DNA of 64,000 bases from Gymnogyps californianus (Eukaryota; Chordata; Aves; Accipitriformes; Cathartidae): positions 7,679,294 to 7,743,293 of the forward strand of contig NC_059482.1 of the NCBI RefSeq assembly GCF_018139145.2, read 5' to 3'. Positions within the stretch are counted from its first letter, which is position 1. Each line of letters opens with the position of its first letter. A program made the translations under genes and the position numbers. A model generated the notes under the pieces. The model had not been told where the DNA came from and did no database searches. It saw nothing but the letters and a program-made list of their open reading frames with translations. Shown one piece after another: positions 15,209 to 25,412 of this stretch.

Positions 15209-17196
15209 ATCCAGATGTTCTTGAGCTTACCTTGAATTTGTTTTGAAAGCCCAAGGCCATACATGTGTATTTTGTTTCTCCCCATTCTGTACAACATGTA
15301 CTAATAATACGCTATAACTGAGAAAAAAAAATTCAAATTAAGAAATATGGAGGTAAAGAAAAAGTGTATTTGACCTTGCCAGCAAAAGAAGAGGCCCACA
15401 TTTATTGTTTTCTTTACACATTCTCAGAAAGAGATTATGTAAATGCTGGACAAGAACCAAATGAGATACTGTTCTACAGCTTTAAGGCTAGTTCACACGG
15501 TGCCTAAGCATATCTATACACAGTGCCACTGGCGAAAAAGAAACAAAAAAGGAACTAAGATGGCTGGAACAAAGTTATGTGATACAGTGAGCTCATGACC
15601 TACTTTAAAAATGAGTCACCTACTACTTTCACAGCTTTTCACTGCTGTGAACTAGGCAGGATATTCCAGTGTACAACTTCTATTTCTTTCTAATTTAAAA
15701 GATGATAATAATATTAAAAAATACACAAAACAAAACCCAAATACAAAAAAAATCCATTAATTTGTGAAGAAATTTGGTTTGATTTTGAATTTAGTTTTTG
15801 TAAAATGGAAATATGAAATAAAAAGTCATTTCAAAATGGAAAATTATAAGCTTCCATTCTACAAGCAACAAAATAGAATACTCACACCACTTGGTTGGAA
15901 AGTGCTGCTCAAAGTAAATGAAACATCATTAATATATGACTCTCAAACTTTTTGCATTTGACAGATCACTCTTTTCTCCAACCAGAGAAAACATTCCCTC
16001 AAATATTTCCATTCAGGCAATCACAACCAACATCATTATTTTGTTACAGACCTAGAATTTAGCAACAAACCACTCTGTTATAAAGTTAGCGCTTAAAAGG
16101 ACCAGTGAATGATTTCACTCCTTGTCCTCCTGGACCTCGCACTCTAAGGAAGCCTCCAATTATTTAGCAGATAAGATCAACCAAATTTTGGAAAGACTTG
16201 GTACAGACCAAAGTACCAGAAACTGCACCAAGTTGTAGACATATTTTACTTGAGACTTTGACAGAGTGGTTTCAGTAGGATTTTTTGAAGAGGAATGGAC
16301 AAATAAGGAAAATGAATGGGTCACTTGCAGGATAGAGGAAGAAATTGTAAGTATGTTCAGAGAGGAGGTTAACTTAAAAGGAAAGCTTTGCTTTTTCCAC
16401 TCCGAAGAGTTGCTATGTTTTAAATACCCTTCCTCCCTCACTAGCACTCTGCAAATTTATTTATACAGCCACTGAGTGTCCACCTGAAATGCAGAGCACA
16501 CTGTCAGCTGTTGGCTTTAGCAAGTAGACCACATTAGCAACCATTCAGTACCAAATTTTTAATTCTATACTCTCAGAGCCCTGATAGGCTTACTCTTCCC
16601 CTCTCCTCTGTCCCAATCTGTTTAATGTATTACTCGAAACTTTAAGACTCTGATGTGAAGAACACTGACGTCTCCATACCTCTGGCACTAGTACATAAAA
16701 ATGTCATTGTCTAATTTTGCAAGGATGCATATTCCCAGCCAAACTGGATCTACGTAAGACAAAGGGGAATTTTACTAGCCAGAAAACATTTTCAGGAACT
16801 TAATCTTCTCAGTGTTTCAAAGTATGCCATACTTTGGCTACTGATAGAACAGCTTATGGCAGCTGTCTCCTTTGTAAATGAGGGAATTACAGCAAGAAAT
16901 GACCTTTAACATTTATATTTTTCATTTATTTACTAGTAAAGAAAACTATTAAAATGCTTTATAATCAGGAAGTAATATGGGCTGGACAAGGCTTTCCCGT
17001 TGATGCTTTCCCACCATGAGTTAGCACAGTAGTAGTCTTTCTTAAGATGCATTTTATTTCACTACAGCTAGTGAAAATTTACCACTTGCACACATACTGT
17101 TGCTGAAATATGAGAATAACAAGTAATAGCTTAGTGGTTTCTCTATAGTCTAAGAAAGGAAGTTCTTCTGGGTTATGAAATATTACAGTTCCAGTC
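15209..17196. other. Unique AT-rich non-coding DNA
   Basis: No gene, repeat or RNA recognised. Open frames near 15764-15961 and 16160-16475 are short and lack any domain. The latter pair are antisense shadows of each other. Confidence 0.65.
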
Positions 17197-17244
17197 AAAG
17201 GAGCTGTACTTTGCCACTGCAAAGGAGCTGTACTTTGCCACTGC
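17197..17244 (+). repeat. Perfect 24-bp tandem duplication
   Basis: The 24-bp unit beginning AAAGGAGCTGTACTTTGCCA occurs twice, directly adjacent and without mismatch (17197-17220 and 17221-17244). The lack of divergence suggests a recent slippage or micro-duplication event, or an assembly artefact. It is not part of a longer array, and the flanks are unique. Confidence 0.95.
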
Positions 17245-18149
17245 CATTTGTCACATTAAAATACATCTTACATGTATGAAGAAAAAAAAAGTTTCTTTAC
17301 TCTTTTCCAAATCATTGTATTCCTGTGAAATTTTGTATCTCAAAAGTTTTGCCTCAAATTACTGCCTGAGCAGAAATCCTCAGCTTCTGTTTTTTCTAGT
17401 CACAGTTTATTCTTGTTCTCTTGATTATTATTTCAGCAATTTAATCCTTCTTACCAACAGCAGCAATGAATGTAAGGCTTCTATATGCCCCTAAAATTAT
17501 ATTACCTTCATTCTCTGGGCTTGTCTCTATATCCAAGCCACCTTTATTAAGTAACTCCCCAGTGCAAGCTCTACAATGCATCAAGGAACAGATGTTTTGA
17601 GTGTCTGTACAACAGTTATTGGGGTATTCTATTTATTTTAATGGGACCCTGGATCCCTGTAGCTGCAAGGAACATTCGGACATTTACAAAAGATTTTATA
17701 ATGCATTCCAATGAGAACCCATAAGCAGATTCAGCTCTTTTGCACTTATGCAATAAAGAAATCTTTACGGCCAGAATCTGGAGACACAACAGAATGATTC
17801 AGCTCCATGAGAAGAGATAAGAGATTTCACTTCTCAGGAGAGCCACATGATTTGACAGGGGTTTAAAACAAACTTTAACTATTAAAGAGTTTCTTGTCAG
17901 AAAATGTTCACCTCATTCCCTTCAGAAAGGAAAGATAAAAATAGCTGACCATTCCTGTTTTCCTGAAATGGTCCCTATGCTCTCATTTTTTTATTTACTT
18001 TCCCTCCCTCAGCCTGAAAACTACAACACATACATACTGAGTTAACAAGATAAAGGGAAAGATTTTTAGCAGAAGAGATAAATGCAACGGGTAAAATACT
18101 CAAAGGCACGATGCTAGAAGAAAATATGACTCAGATGCATTGCACACAA
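17245..18149. other. Unique AT-rich non-coding DNA
   Basis: Nothing recognised apart from TTTTAATGGGACCCTGGATCC near 17636-17656. That phrase loosely recalls the palindromic ancient repeats seen elsewhere in the window but is too short to call. Confidence 0.6.
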
Positions 18150-18210
18150 AGATCCTAAGGCCTTATTGAAACAAACGCCTGTTGAGCTGAGTGGGAAGTA
18201 GATACTTAAG
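18150..18210. repeat. Possible ancient palindromic interspersed repeat fragment
   Basis: The phrases GATCCTAAGGCCTTATTGAA and GAGTGGGAAGTAGATACTTAAG recall a group of old amniote interspersed repeats built around near-palindromes of the form '(A)AGTCAATGGGA'. The match is degenerate and judged by eye. Other members are noted at 25340, 26858, 34378, 46750, 51821, 52098, 53350 and 62951. Confidence 0.3.
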
Positions 18211-19230
18211 AGAATAGTACCTTACTTCCAAAGAAAGACACAGGCAAAACATTCCTACCGTGATTTTAACAAACCGTACTGGTCCTAAGCCACCCTTTCC
18301 TCTTACACTAGCTACTGCTGCCATCGATACTTTCTGTCCTCATACATACTGTGGTAAACACTACTCCCTTTATCTTTGTCTTGGTAGGGTAGGAACCACC
18401 TGAAACTTTGGCTACCTCATCTCTGTTTTTACAGAGGTTTACTTACCACCAAAAATACAGTCCTGCCTCATTCACCTTCCTGTTCCTTCTTCTCAGTCCT
18501 GCCATTTAAGTGCTCATGCAGACCTGGACTGGGCTAGATTAAGCTGGTCTTTCTGAAAATAAAAGATATCTTTGATTTGAATCACTATGTGGCTGCATTA
18601 ATACTACTTCCAGCAGAAGAAAAGCCCTGGGAATGAGCAGGCAGAGAAAGGAGAGATGGTGGGACTGCCTCTTTCAGTAGGGGCGTGGATTTCAGTCAGA
18701 CCAAAGTGGCTGTCTAACTATGGACTTACACTGCAGGTGAAAATAAGCCATTGGAATGGGTGACTCCTTGAGGAATCACTTGGACCTTCACAGGATGACT
18801 GTAGCAAGAGGGGCTCACCTGAATAACTGCTTTCAGCTCTCTTTGATAAAAGAAAATAATGTAACATCTGGGGGGAGGCACATAACATTTATTTCACACA
18901 CGCCCCAGCTGTTAATCAGCACCTACATTATTGAAGTCCCTAGCCCTTTTGACCTCCCCAAGTCACATACAAATAAAATACTCCCTTCCTTCCTCCTTCT
19001 TACCTCTTTCTACTCTCTCCTCTTACAGACAACACAGAGACCCTTCTACCACAATGACATGACAGGGAGAGCCTCAGAATTAATACCTCCTCAGTTACAT
19101 GGACACAGAAGATAATAAAATTTATTCTCCTGGGCTGCCCCTCCCTCTTACTTAGGACTAAGAATGTCATTAATTTTTATTAACATACTATGTTAGCGTA
19201 AATTTTAAAAACTTAAAATGTTTCTTGACA
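18211..19230. other. Unique non-coding DNA; pyrimidine-rich near 18.98 kb
   Basis: A 119-codon open frame (18756-19115, plus) runs through this stretch, ending in a CT-rich segment near 18980-19030. It has no recognisable domain, a composition dictated by the pyrimidine tract and no convincing splice or start context, so it is not called as a gene. Confidence 0.6.
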
Positions 19231-19234
19231 CCTT

Positions 19235-19960
19235 TGCAAAACAAACATCCCTTTGCAAATGTGAGATAAAAAGCTTTGAACTCCTGAACATTTTTTTTAA
19301 TGGAAAGTGCTAACAACTACAGCAGACCATGGAGAGTAGCACCACAGAAAATAAACATGAGCGGCAGGAAAGAAGAGGAGGAAAAAAGCCCCTCTTGTGT
19401 GATTCCTTCATTGGCTTTGCAAAAACTTGCACTTGATACGTGAAGAGCTCTGTCTGAAACCATTAATAACAAAAACAATCACAAAATGAAAGAGCAGCCT
19501 TGCAAGCAACCATCCATAAAAAGAAAGCCAGTTAATTAAACAAATCACAAGCTATCTCCAGACTGTCTCTCTCACTTTAAAGTCCTCAGTGCAGAAAAGA
19601 GAAGAAAAAAATCTCATCAAATGATATAATCATAACAGCCTCAAAATAACTCACACATATTTCCAGATAAATCACTTCTGAAATACTAAGTGCCTGGAAA
19701 AGCTTGGAGGGAAATTGCACCTTAGCTGCAATTCCTGCTTCCTGGAGGGCTTTGGAGAATACTGGATCTTCCTTCCCTTCACTAAATGTTTATTCCTATT
19801 CCTTAAATTGTCAATTTTTAATATAAAACTTTAATTAATCTCTAGATTCATTTCAGTTGATGTTGCAGGGCCATTTCACTATGTCTCAGAAGGCACTTAA
19901 TTGGAATTGAAGGCTCAGGGTTAGAAACACAACATTTATCCCTTGCCAAAACCTTACAAA
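19235..19960. promoter_or_regulatory. Candidate conserved non-coding cluster, 5' part
   Basis: Compared with its surroundings this segment has long runs of mixed sequence and many transcription-factor cores: CAGTTAATTAAAC near 19530, TTTAATTAATC near 19830, and GATAA- and octamer-like TTTGCAAAT phrases near 19250. It abuts the L2-derived block at 19960-20580. No known enhancer is recognised. This call rests on texture and needs a conservation score. Confidence 0.25.
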
Positions 19961-20580
19961 GCTTTCTGGGTAGGGCCAGGGAGCCACAGCTGAACTGGAG
20001 AATTGGCTGCACGAACATGGCTAAAGGCAGTACTGACCCTATGCACATTATTGCCCTGATGGAAAAGGCAGCAGCGAGTTAATGGAACTGGATGTGCATT
20101 AATTTTTCTGAGATTATACACTGTGATGAGACTCTTTCATCAGCTTCTACGGGTCATAGCAGCTGGTAGGAGCCTTAACAGTGTCATTCCATTATAAGGC
20201 TATTATTGATCCAAAATCTAATTTGAAGATCAATTTGGATTGGAATCAGAACCCAATATGACAATGATTTCAGAGCAGATAAGAGGTAATTTACTCCTCT
20301 GGGTGCCAGAAATCAATTTTTGGTTTTCTGTACTGACCCAGCTGCCAAAAAAAGAAGGGGAAAAAAAAGAAAAAAAAGAGCTGAGGATAACGTGCAAATA
20401 AAGGATTATAGTAATCTAATCTGGAGGTGATAAAAGTATAAACCCGTCTGCAAACCCATCTGAGGTAAACAAACATTTAATCCCAGCTAAATATCTCAGA
20501 TAATGGCAAAAAGGCTTCATGTTATTTTTGATGCATTTGGCTAATACAAAATACAGCTTTGAATTCAAAGCAACTCCTTG
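19960..20580 (-). mobile_element. Ancient L2-type LINE fragment (reverse-transcriptase C-terminal region), possibly exapted
   Basis: Read on the minus strand, this block shows successive landmarks of the C-terminal part of L2-clade ORF2 in the right order and at near-normal spacing. Positions 20514-20468 give FCHYLRYLAGIKCLF, comparable to the L2 pattern 'FFHLRNIAKIRPFL'. Positions 20443-20400 give TFITSRLDYYNPLF, the hallmark 'SRLDYCN' motif. Positions 20261-20187 give YWVL..IQIDLQI, the 'LHWLPV..RIDFKI' motif. Near 19994-19968, SAVAPWPYP recalls 'FSVAAPKLWNSLP'. Frameshifts and stops separate the blocks, so it is a dead copy. An A-rich tract at 20347-20380 lies where the linker after SRLDY should be. 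It is embedded in enhancer-like sequence, so regulatory co-option is possible but unproven. Confidence 0.75.
20347..20380. repeat. A/G-rich tract inside the L2 fragment
   Basis: Three A runs interrupted by G (AAAAAAAGAAGGGG, then two further A runs). It sits inside the L2-derived block and produces a phenylalanine run in the antisense frame, a slippage product rather than coding sequence. Confidence 0.85.
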
Positions 20581-20703
20581 CATTTCTCACATAATTCTTT
20601 GTGGCAGTTAGCACTCGGGAAGCTTATATGGGGATCTCAAGACTCATCACTACTATTTGTATTATAGCTGTGCTGGACACACTGGCAAATCTGCATTAAA
20701 GGG

Positions 20704-21123
20704 CTAATACCCAGACTCACCCAGGCTGTTAGGAGTCAAAGTCACTTTGGCTATGCCTACATTGTGGGGTGCTGTGGCTTTTTTGTCCTCATCCCCATGC
20801 ATCCAGTTTCTTCCCAAAGAAAGGGAGGATGCACAGGTAGCTGACATGTCCCCAGCTTGCTTGCCGTGCGCATCCAAACCCATCTTTACCAGGAACAAGG
20901 ACCTCCGGGTATGCACTGCAACACATACCTGCACCATGGTGCAGATACAGTGACTGTGAATCTGGTCCCGAGTTAACCTTTGCAAAGATCTTTTGCAAAC
21001 ATACAGGCACTGCGCAGCACCTGCTGCTGCCCACCTCAGCATTGGGAGACATTGAGCGTAATGTATACTGAGGCCGTTCCTGCCCCAGGGAAGACAGGGC
21101 AAACAACAGACAAGAGGTGGCAT
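20704..21123. other. Intermediate-GC block with overlapping open frames; possible eroded DNA transposon
   Basis: Base composition rises here relative to the flanks, and open frames of 139 and 105 codons (minus) and 62-68 codons (plus) overlap one another, as expected of composition rather than a gene. No domain is recognised. The left edge reads GGCTATGCCTACATTG (about 20748-20763). Near 21058-21076 the sequence TAATGTATACTGAGGCC is a poor reverse-complement partner, loosely recalling old palindromic elements whose ends read 'TATGTCTACACTG'. This could be a non-autonomous DNA transposon, an eroded LTR or simply unique DNA. Confidence 0.3.
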
Positions 21124-21278
21124 GAAAAAACTGAAGGGACTTTTGCTCGAAGTTGTTGGCAGAGCTGAGAATTTTCCGCTCTCTACAGGGCTGGCCCTTA
21201 AACCCTTTTCACTTTTATTAAGTGCAGATGTACTGCAGAGATGCGAGACTTAGTTATCTACAGTGAAACTGGAAAGGG

Positions 21279-21318
21279 TTTTTTTTTCTTTTTCTTTTTT
21301 TTTTTTTTTTTTTCCTCC
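21279..21318. repeat. Long pyrimidine (mainly T) tract
   Basis: An almost uninterrupted T tract with a few C residues, ending in TTTCCTCCC. It could be the inverted poly(A) of an old retroposed sequence on the minus strand, but no element is recognised to its right and no target-site duplication was seen. Confidence 0.9.
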
Positions 21319-21319
21319 C

Positions 21320-21545
21320 GACAACCGCGGTGGAATCAGTTTTATTCAGATTTGGCTGTAATTGGAGTGAGGCTCTCACTGAATCTAATTTCAGCTGGAA
21401 CTAATTATAGGGGGAAAAGGTCATAAATGTAAGACGGCTGCATAACTATGTTGGAAGAATATTGACATCATATAGTATTAACTCTGCTCCTGTAAAGGCC
21501 ATAAATACTTAGACTAAAAACAGCCATTAAGAGACAGAACAAAAT
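21320..21545. promoter_or_regulatory. Candidate conserved non-coding element, 3' part of cluster
   Basis: A mixed-composition stretch with CAGCTGGAACTAATTATAGG (an E-box CAGCTG next to TAATTA), TTGGCTGTAATTGGAG (TAATTG) and CTGCTCCTGTAAAGGCC. It directly follows the T tract. With 19235-20580 it suggests a regulatory cluster of roughly 2 kb. There is no direct functional evidence. Confidence 0.22.
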
Positions 21546-21636
21546 GTACCTATTTCTTTTGATTAGAGGGGGAAAATGAGGGAGGAAAAAATCTCTAAAG
21601 GGAGATTTAAAATCATACAATAAAGAAGTGCTGCAC

Positions 21637-21659
21637 AAAAAAAAAAAAGGTAAAAAAAA
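21637..21659. repeat. A12-GGT-A8 low-complexity tract
   Basis: Two A runs separated by GGT. The same GGT interruption pattern follows the long A run at 49433, though shared slippage-prone composition is a sufficient explanation. Confidence 0.85.
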
Positions 21660-21925
21660 CCAATCAAGAAATAGAGATCGACTGCCTCAGATGAAATCCT
21701 GAGCCATACTAGAAATAAACAGCACTACTGCATCTGGACTAAGCCCTATTCAAAATCTAACAGGAAAAATTAGTTGCAATAACAAGAACAGCCATACGAA
21801 ATTGCCAAGACTGATAACCAAGCTAAAACCAGCAGCACTGATTCCACATGATCATACCATGTGCGAATGCTGGACACACCAACCCACATCTTAAAGAAAA
21901 TCCCTTATTACTTCTCCCCTAACCC

Positions 21926-22330
21926 TTGGCCCACTGGGGCCAAAATGGCTGCCAAAACTGGCTTGAGGGTGGGGCTGACCAGAGCTGCGCTCCAGGTGGG
22001 CAAGGAGGCCCTGCACCCTCTGCCCCTGCCACCTCAGCGCTTTTGGTGCATGCCGCCACTGAGACCACCCCAGCACCCCCTCTGTGCCAGGGAAGCCCCT
22101 GTCCTGCCGTCTGGAGAAGACTTCCAGACCTTTTAGGCAAGTGGAGGAGACCATGCCAGGCTCGGTCCCTGCTCGCCGCTGAGGCACTTGGGCAGCCAGC
22201 GAGGGACTTCACTTCTCACTTTCTTCCTCACCGGAGAAAGGAACCAGCACGTGTGACAGCTCAGTATGAGCCCAGCCCTCATGGAAACTGGCTGGATTCG
22301 CTTCTCACCTGAGCCTCAGAGGCTTCAGGA
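21926..22330. other. Isolated GC-rich island
   Basis: In the core (21961-22080) GC is about 69%, against a background I estimate near 38%. I count 12 CpG dinucleotides between 21961 and 22340, too few for a classical CpG-island promoter. Open frames of 128 codons (plus) and 97-98 codons (minus) overlap in several phases and have low-complexity proline/alanine-rich translations, so they look compositional. Possible origins are an eroded LTR or other GC-rich transposon, a retroposed GC-rich exon, or a CpG-depleted island. The phrase CAAAATGGCTGCCAAAACTGG near 21941 could help a repeat search. Confidence 0.6.
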
Positions 22331-25300
22331 CGTTCCCTGAGAGGAAAACCATAGGCAGACCTGGCCAGGACTCCTCATCAGGAATCCTGTTAAATGTTTC
22401 ACGGAATTTTCTGATGGATTTGATTAAATTAAGAACTTCAGCATTTTCTCTCTCTATATGTTTTCTTGTAATCAACACAACACTAGTACAAGTAGAATGA
22501 CATTACAAATGAGAGTAAATGATACATGCAGCCTAAATTTTTACCATAATACGTTTCAGTTAGTCAATGAATTGTTATTTAGACATAGCTGCACACTTAC
22601 TCATCTTTCTGAAATTAAGTGCTGCTTTGGTACTTAGATTTACAGAAGCTCAATACCTAAACCAGTTACCTGGTCTGCTTTAGCCCCAAGGCTGAACTGT
22701 AGTGATGACCCAAGTCAAATTAATAAACACAGAAGCCTGCCAGACATCTGATGAGCTGCATTGCAATGAACCTTTGTAGATTCTGTAGAAAGCAGCTGAA
22801 AGTAATTTCTGAAACATTAACTGAAATAAGTTAGTAATTAATTTTTCTCTCTTTCTTAGTAACCCTACAAATGCATGACACGACTGAGGTCTGAATCAGA
22901 ACATTTTGCACGCAGTGACTCTGCAGTCTCTCCATCGAAGCCATATGTCACAGGAGCAAAGGCTCACACTCGCTCAGGCTGTGCTTCATGTCACCTTCTT
23001 CTCCCCTCACTTCAGTTTGAAGCAAATTCCTACGAAGTTGATGGAGGTGCATAAAGAGATCAAGCAACCAGTCTGCCTTTGACACAGTACAGTGTCTTCC
23101 TAACAGTGTTTATTGTTGCATCTGTATCAATGGAAAATCATGTTCCCTTTTGCATCACTTGCCACCACTAAATTCCTTCTATGATCCCTGACTTATGGCC
23201 TTTTTATTAAGTACTTCTCAGTTGCCATCTATTGCCATCAACTGATCTCACCTATGTTTTCCTTCTGCTGTGGCCACAAGGAAGAGAATAACTTACCCTT
23301 TCAACAGAACGCACGTTTAATAAAGAGAAAGGGGACAATGATTAGCTTCTCAGAAGTACTCATGACAGACTCAGGACCAGATGATTGTAAAATAAACGCT
23401 ATAAAAAGTGGAAAGTCAAGATCAAACACTTCATCATGAAAAGAAAGAAGGTATTTTTATCCATACTTTGCTCTCCAGTCATTGTTATACTTGCTGGAAC
23501 ATTAGTTCTTCAAATCGCTTTTAATTACATGGCCTAGAAATAAATATGCACCACTATTAGCGTGCTCTCAGGGTGAATACAAGGGGTACTCACTTTCATT
23601 CCAGTCAAGGCACTATTCCAAGGTGATTTATACTCTCATTATAGGCTGTTGCCTTTCCTATGTAAATTTGTAATCAAATATTCTAAACAGGTGATGACAA
23701 ATAATTTGGGTAACTACTGCTAGCAGCCAAAATTACAGCCATAGGACCTCACAAGTCTAACAGGAGAATTTTATGCACACATATGCACATGCACATGAAC
23801 AGTCCACACAGGTACATTTCCACGTTATTAAATCTTCTAACAACTTTTGAATACATGAACCCAACCTACATCAAATTGGTGACAAAATTTTTTTACTATG
23901 CTTAATTTAGCAAACTTCCCTCTCATTATATAAGCTATTAGGACAAAAGGAGCATTAATTAACTTACTGAGTTTTTGATCAGATGTTGCAATGATAATTT
24001 GTCATTTTAATAGTCTGTTCTAGAGTGGATTTTTTAGAAATGTTTCACAGAATGAACCAACAAATTAATATAATAATTATAATCCTTTTGCATGATTCAA
24101 ATATTATGCATCACTCTGGGTTGTTTAAACACCCTTTCAGTGCAACAGTACAATGGAGAAGCATCTTTCCTACACTCAAAAAGTCCTTTGCTGATACACC
24201 ATCAATTAGTTTGCGCACCATCCCCAAAGGTAGTGTTTAATATTTTTCTTTGTAATTTCTTTTTTTTTTTCCCCTTAAAATTTAGGAGATCAGATTTAGC
24301 TTCAAAAGGATCTCCTAAAAACAGTATCTGATTTTCTTTTTATTTAATTTCTGAACAAGTCACTTTTTGGTTGAGATTCCAGGGTTGGACATCCACAGGC
24401 TGTTTGAAATGTGAGCAATACTGTATAAAACTTTACCTGGATGGGAAAATTGCAGAGAATCAGGTGGGCTAACCTGTTCTCTCACAGCCAGCCCTGTTTT
24501 TCCACACCAAGCTAGTCTCAGAGTAGGATAGAATTCAGGAACATTAGGATGCCAAACCCTGGAGCGCTTATACTGAGCATATCTGGGCATTACAGAGTCC
24601 CACAGAAACAAAAAAGGAAGAAAGAGATTGCCTTTTCTAATGGCACAGTACAATTTGTACAGAACTGTGCTGTCCAGGTTCGACACTTCTCACTCTTGAC
24701 TCTCTGCCTCTGCATGCAATTGCTAGTCTTTTAAAATTCCAGCCTTAATGAAATAGGTAAGCTGCAGAAAAGATTAAGCTGAAAAATACAGCAGGAATAC
24801 AGAATGAGGACAGGTGATTGATCTTTGAGTGGATATCCAACAGTGCAATGAAATTCTCAGGCTGGTTATTCTTTATTTCAAAATGGTTTTGATTCAGAGG
24901 GATTTTATAGCAGCTAAATCATGCAGTTGGCACAGATTGTGCAAGCTTTTCAGCATGTTATACTCTGAAAGATGTCACATTTGGCAGAGGCAGTAAAGCT
25001 CCATGAATTTATTGTTGTTTCCCATTGAACACCAAAATCCAGGGCATCAAAAGATGATACAGCACACGTTACAACACTATTGTGTCGAGTCACCTGCTAC
25101 CCTGGCTAGCATAAACCTCTGGTGGAATGCTACGAAATGCCAAATGGAAGCCACCTGTGTACAAGGAAAAAGAAGGTATAACTGTGCATAGACTAGTGAC
25201 TGACAGTTGCAAACTCAGTCTGTGGTCCTGTAGACATACTGCACATGAGCAATTCAACTTATTTGCAAATCCATCTTTTAAATGAACGCACTTCAAGACT

Positions 25301-25339
25301 GCTCCCAAAAATAATAACTTTACTTTCGGGAGTAGTATT
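22331..25339. other. Unique AT-rich non-coding DNA
   Basis: No gene or clear transposon. Short open frames at 24025-24734 and near 25003-25308 are antisense or out-of-phase shadows without domains. Confidence 0.65.
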
Positions 25340-25412
25340 TTTAGAGTCAGTGGGACTTCTCACGCATGCCAAATTATAGATATGCTTAAGTATTCCCAGA
25401 ATCAGGACCACC
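25340..25412. repeat. Ancient amniote palindromic repeat fragment
   Basis: GAGTCAGTGGGACTTCTCAC, then ATATGCTTAAGTATTCCCAG and AATCAGGACC, follow the order of an old interspersed repeat whose copies read roughly 'GTCAATGGGACTACTCAC..ATGCTTAAGT..GAATCAGG'. The copy at 46750-46846 carries the same phrases in a clearer hairpin. The family name is not known to me. Confidence 0.45.

Noticed and set aside
18756..19115. 119-codon plus-strand open frame
   Set aside because: Runs through a pyrimidine-rich tract, giving Ser/Leu/Phe-rich sequence; no domain or transcript signals.
20704..21123. 139-codon minus-strand open frame
   Set aside because: A second minus-strand frame of 105 codons and plus-strand frames overlap it, which indicates a composition effect in GC-richer DNA. 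No domain seen.
21926..22312. 128-codon plus-strand open frame in the GC-rich island
   Set aside because: Low-complexity proline/alanine/glycine translation, open in several phases on both strands, no homology recognised and no CpG-rich promoter.
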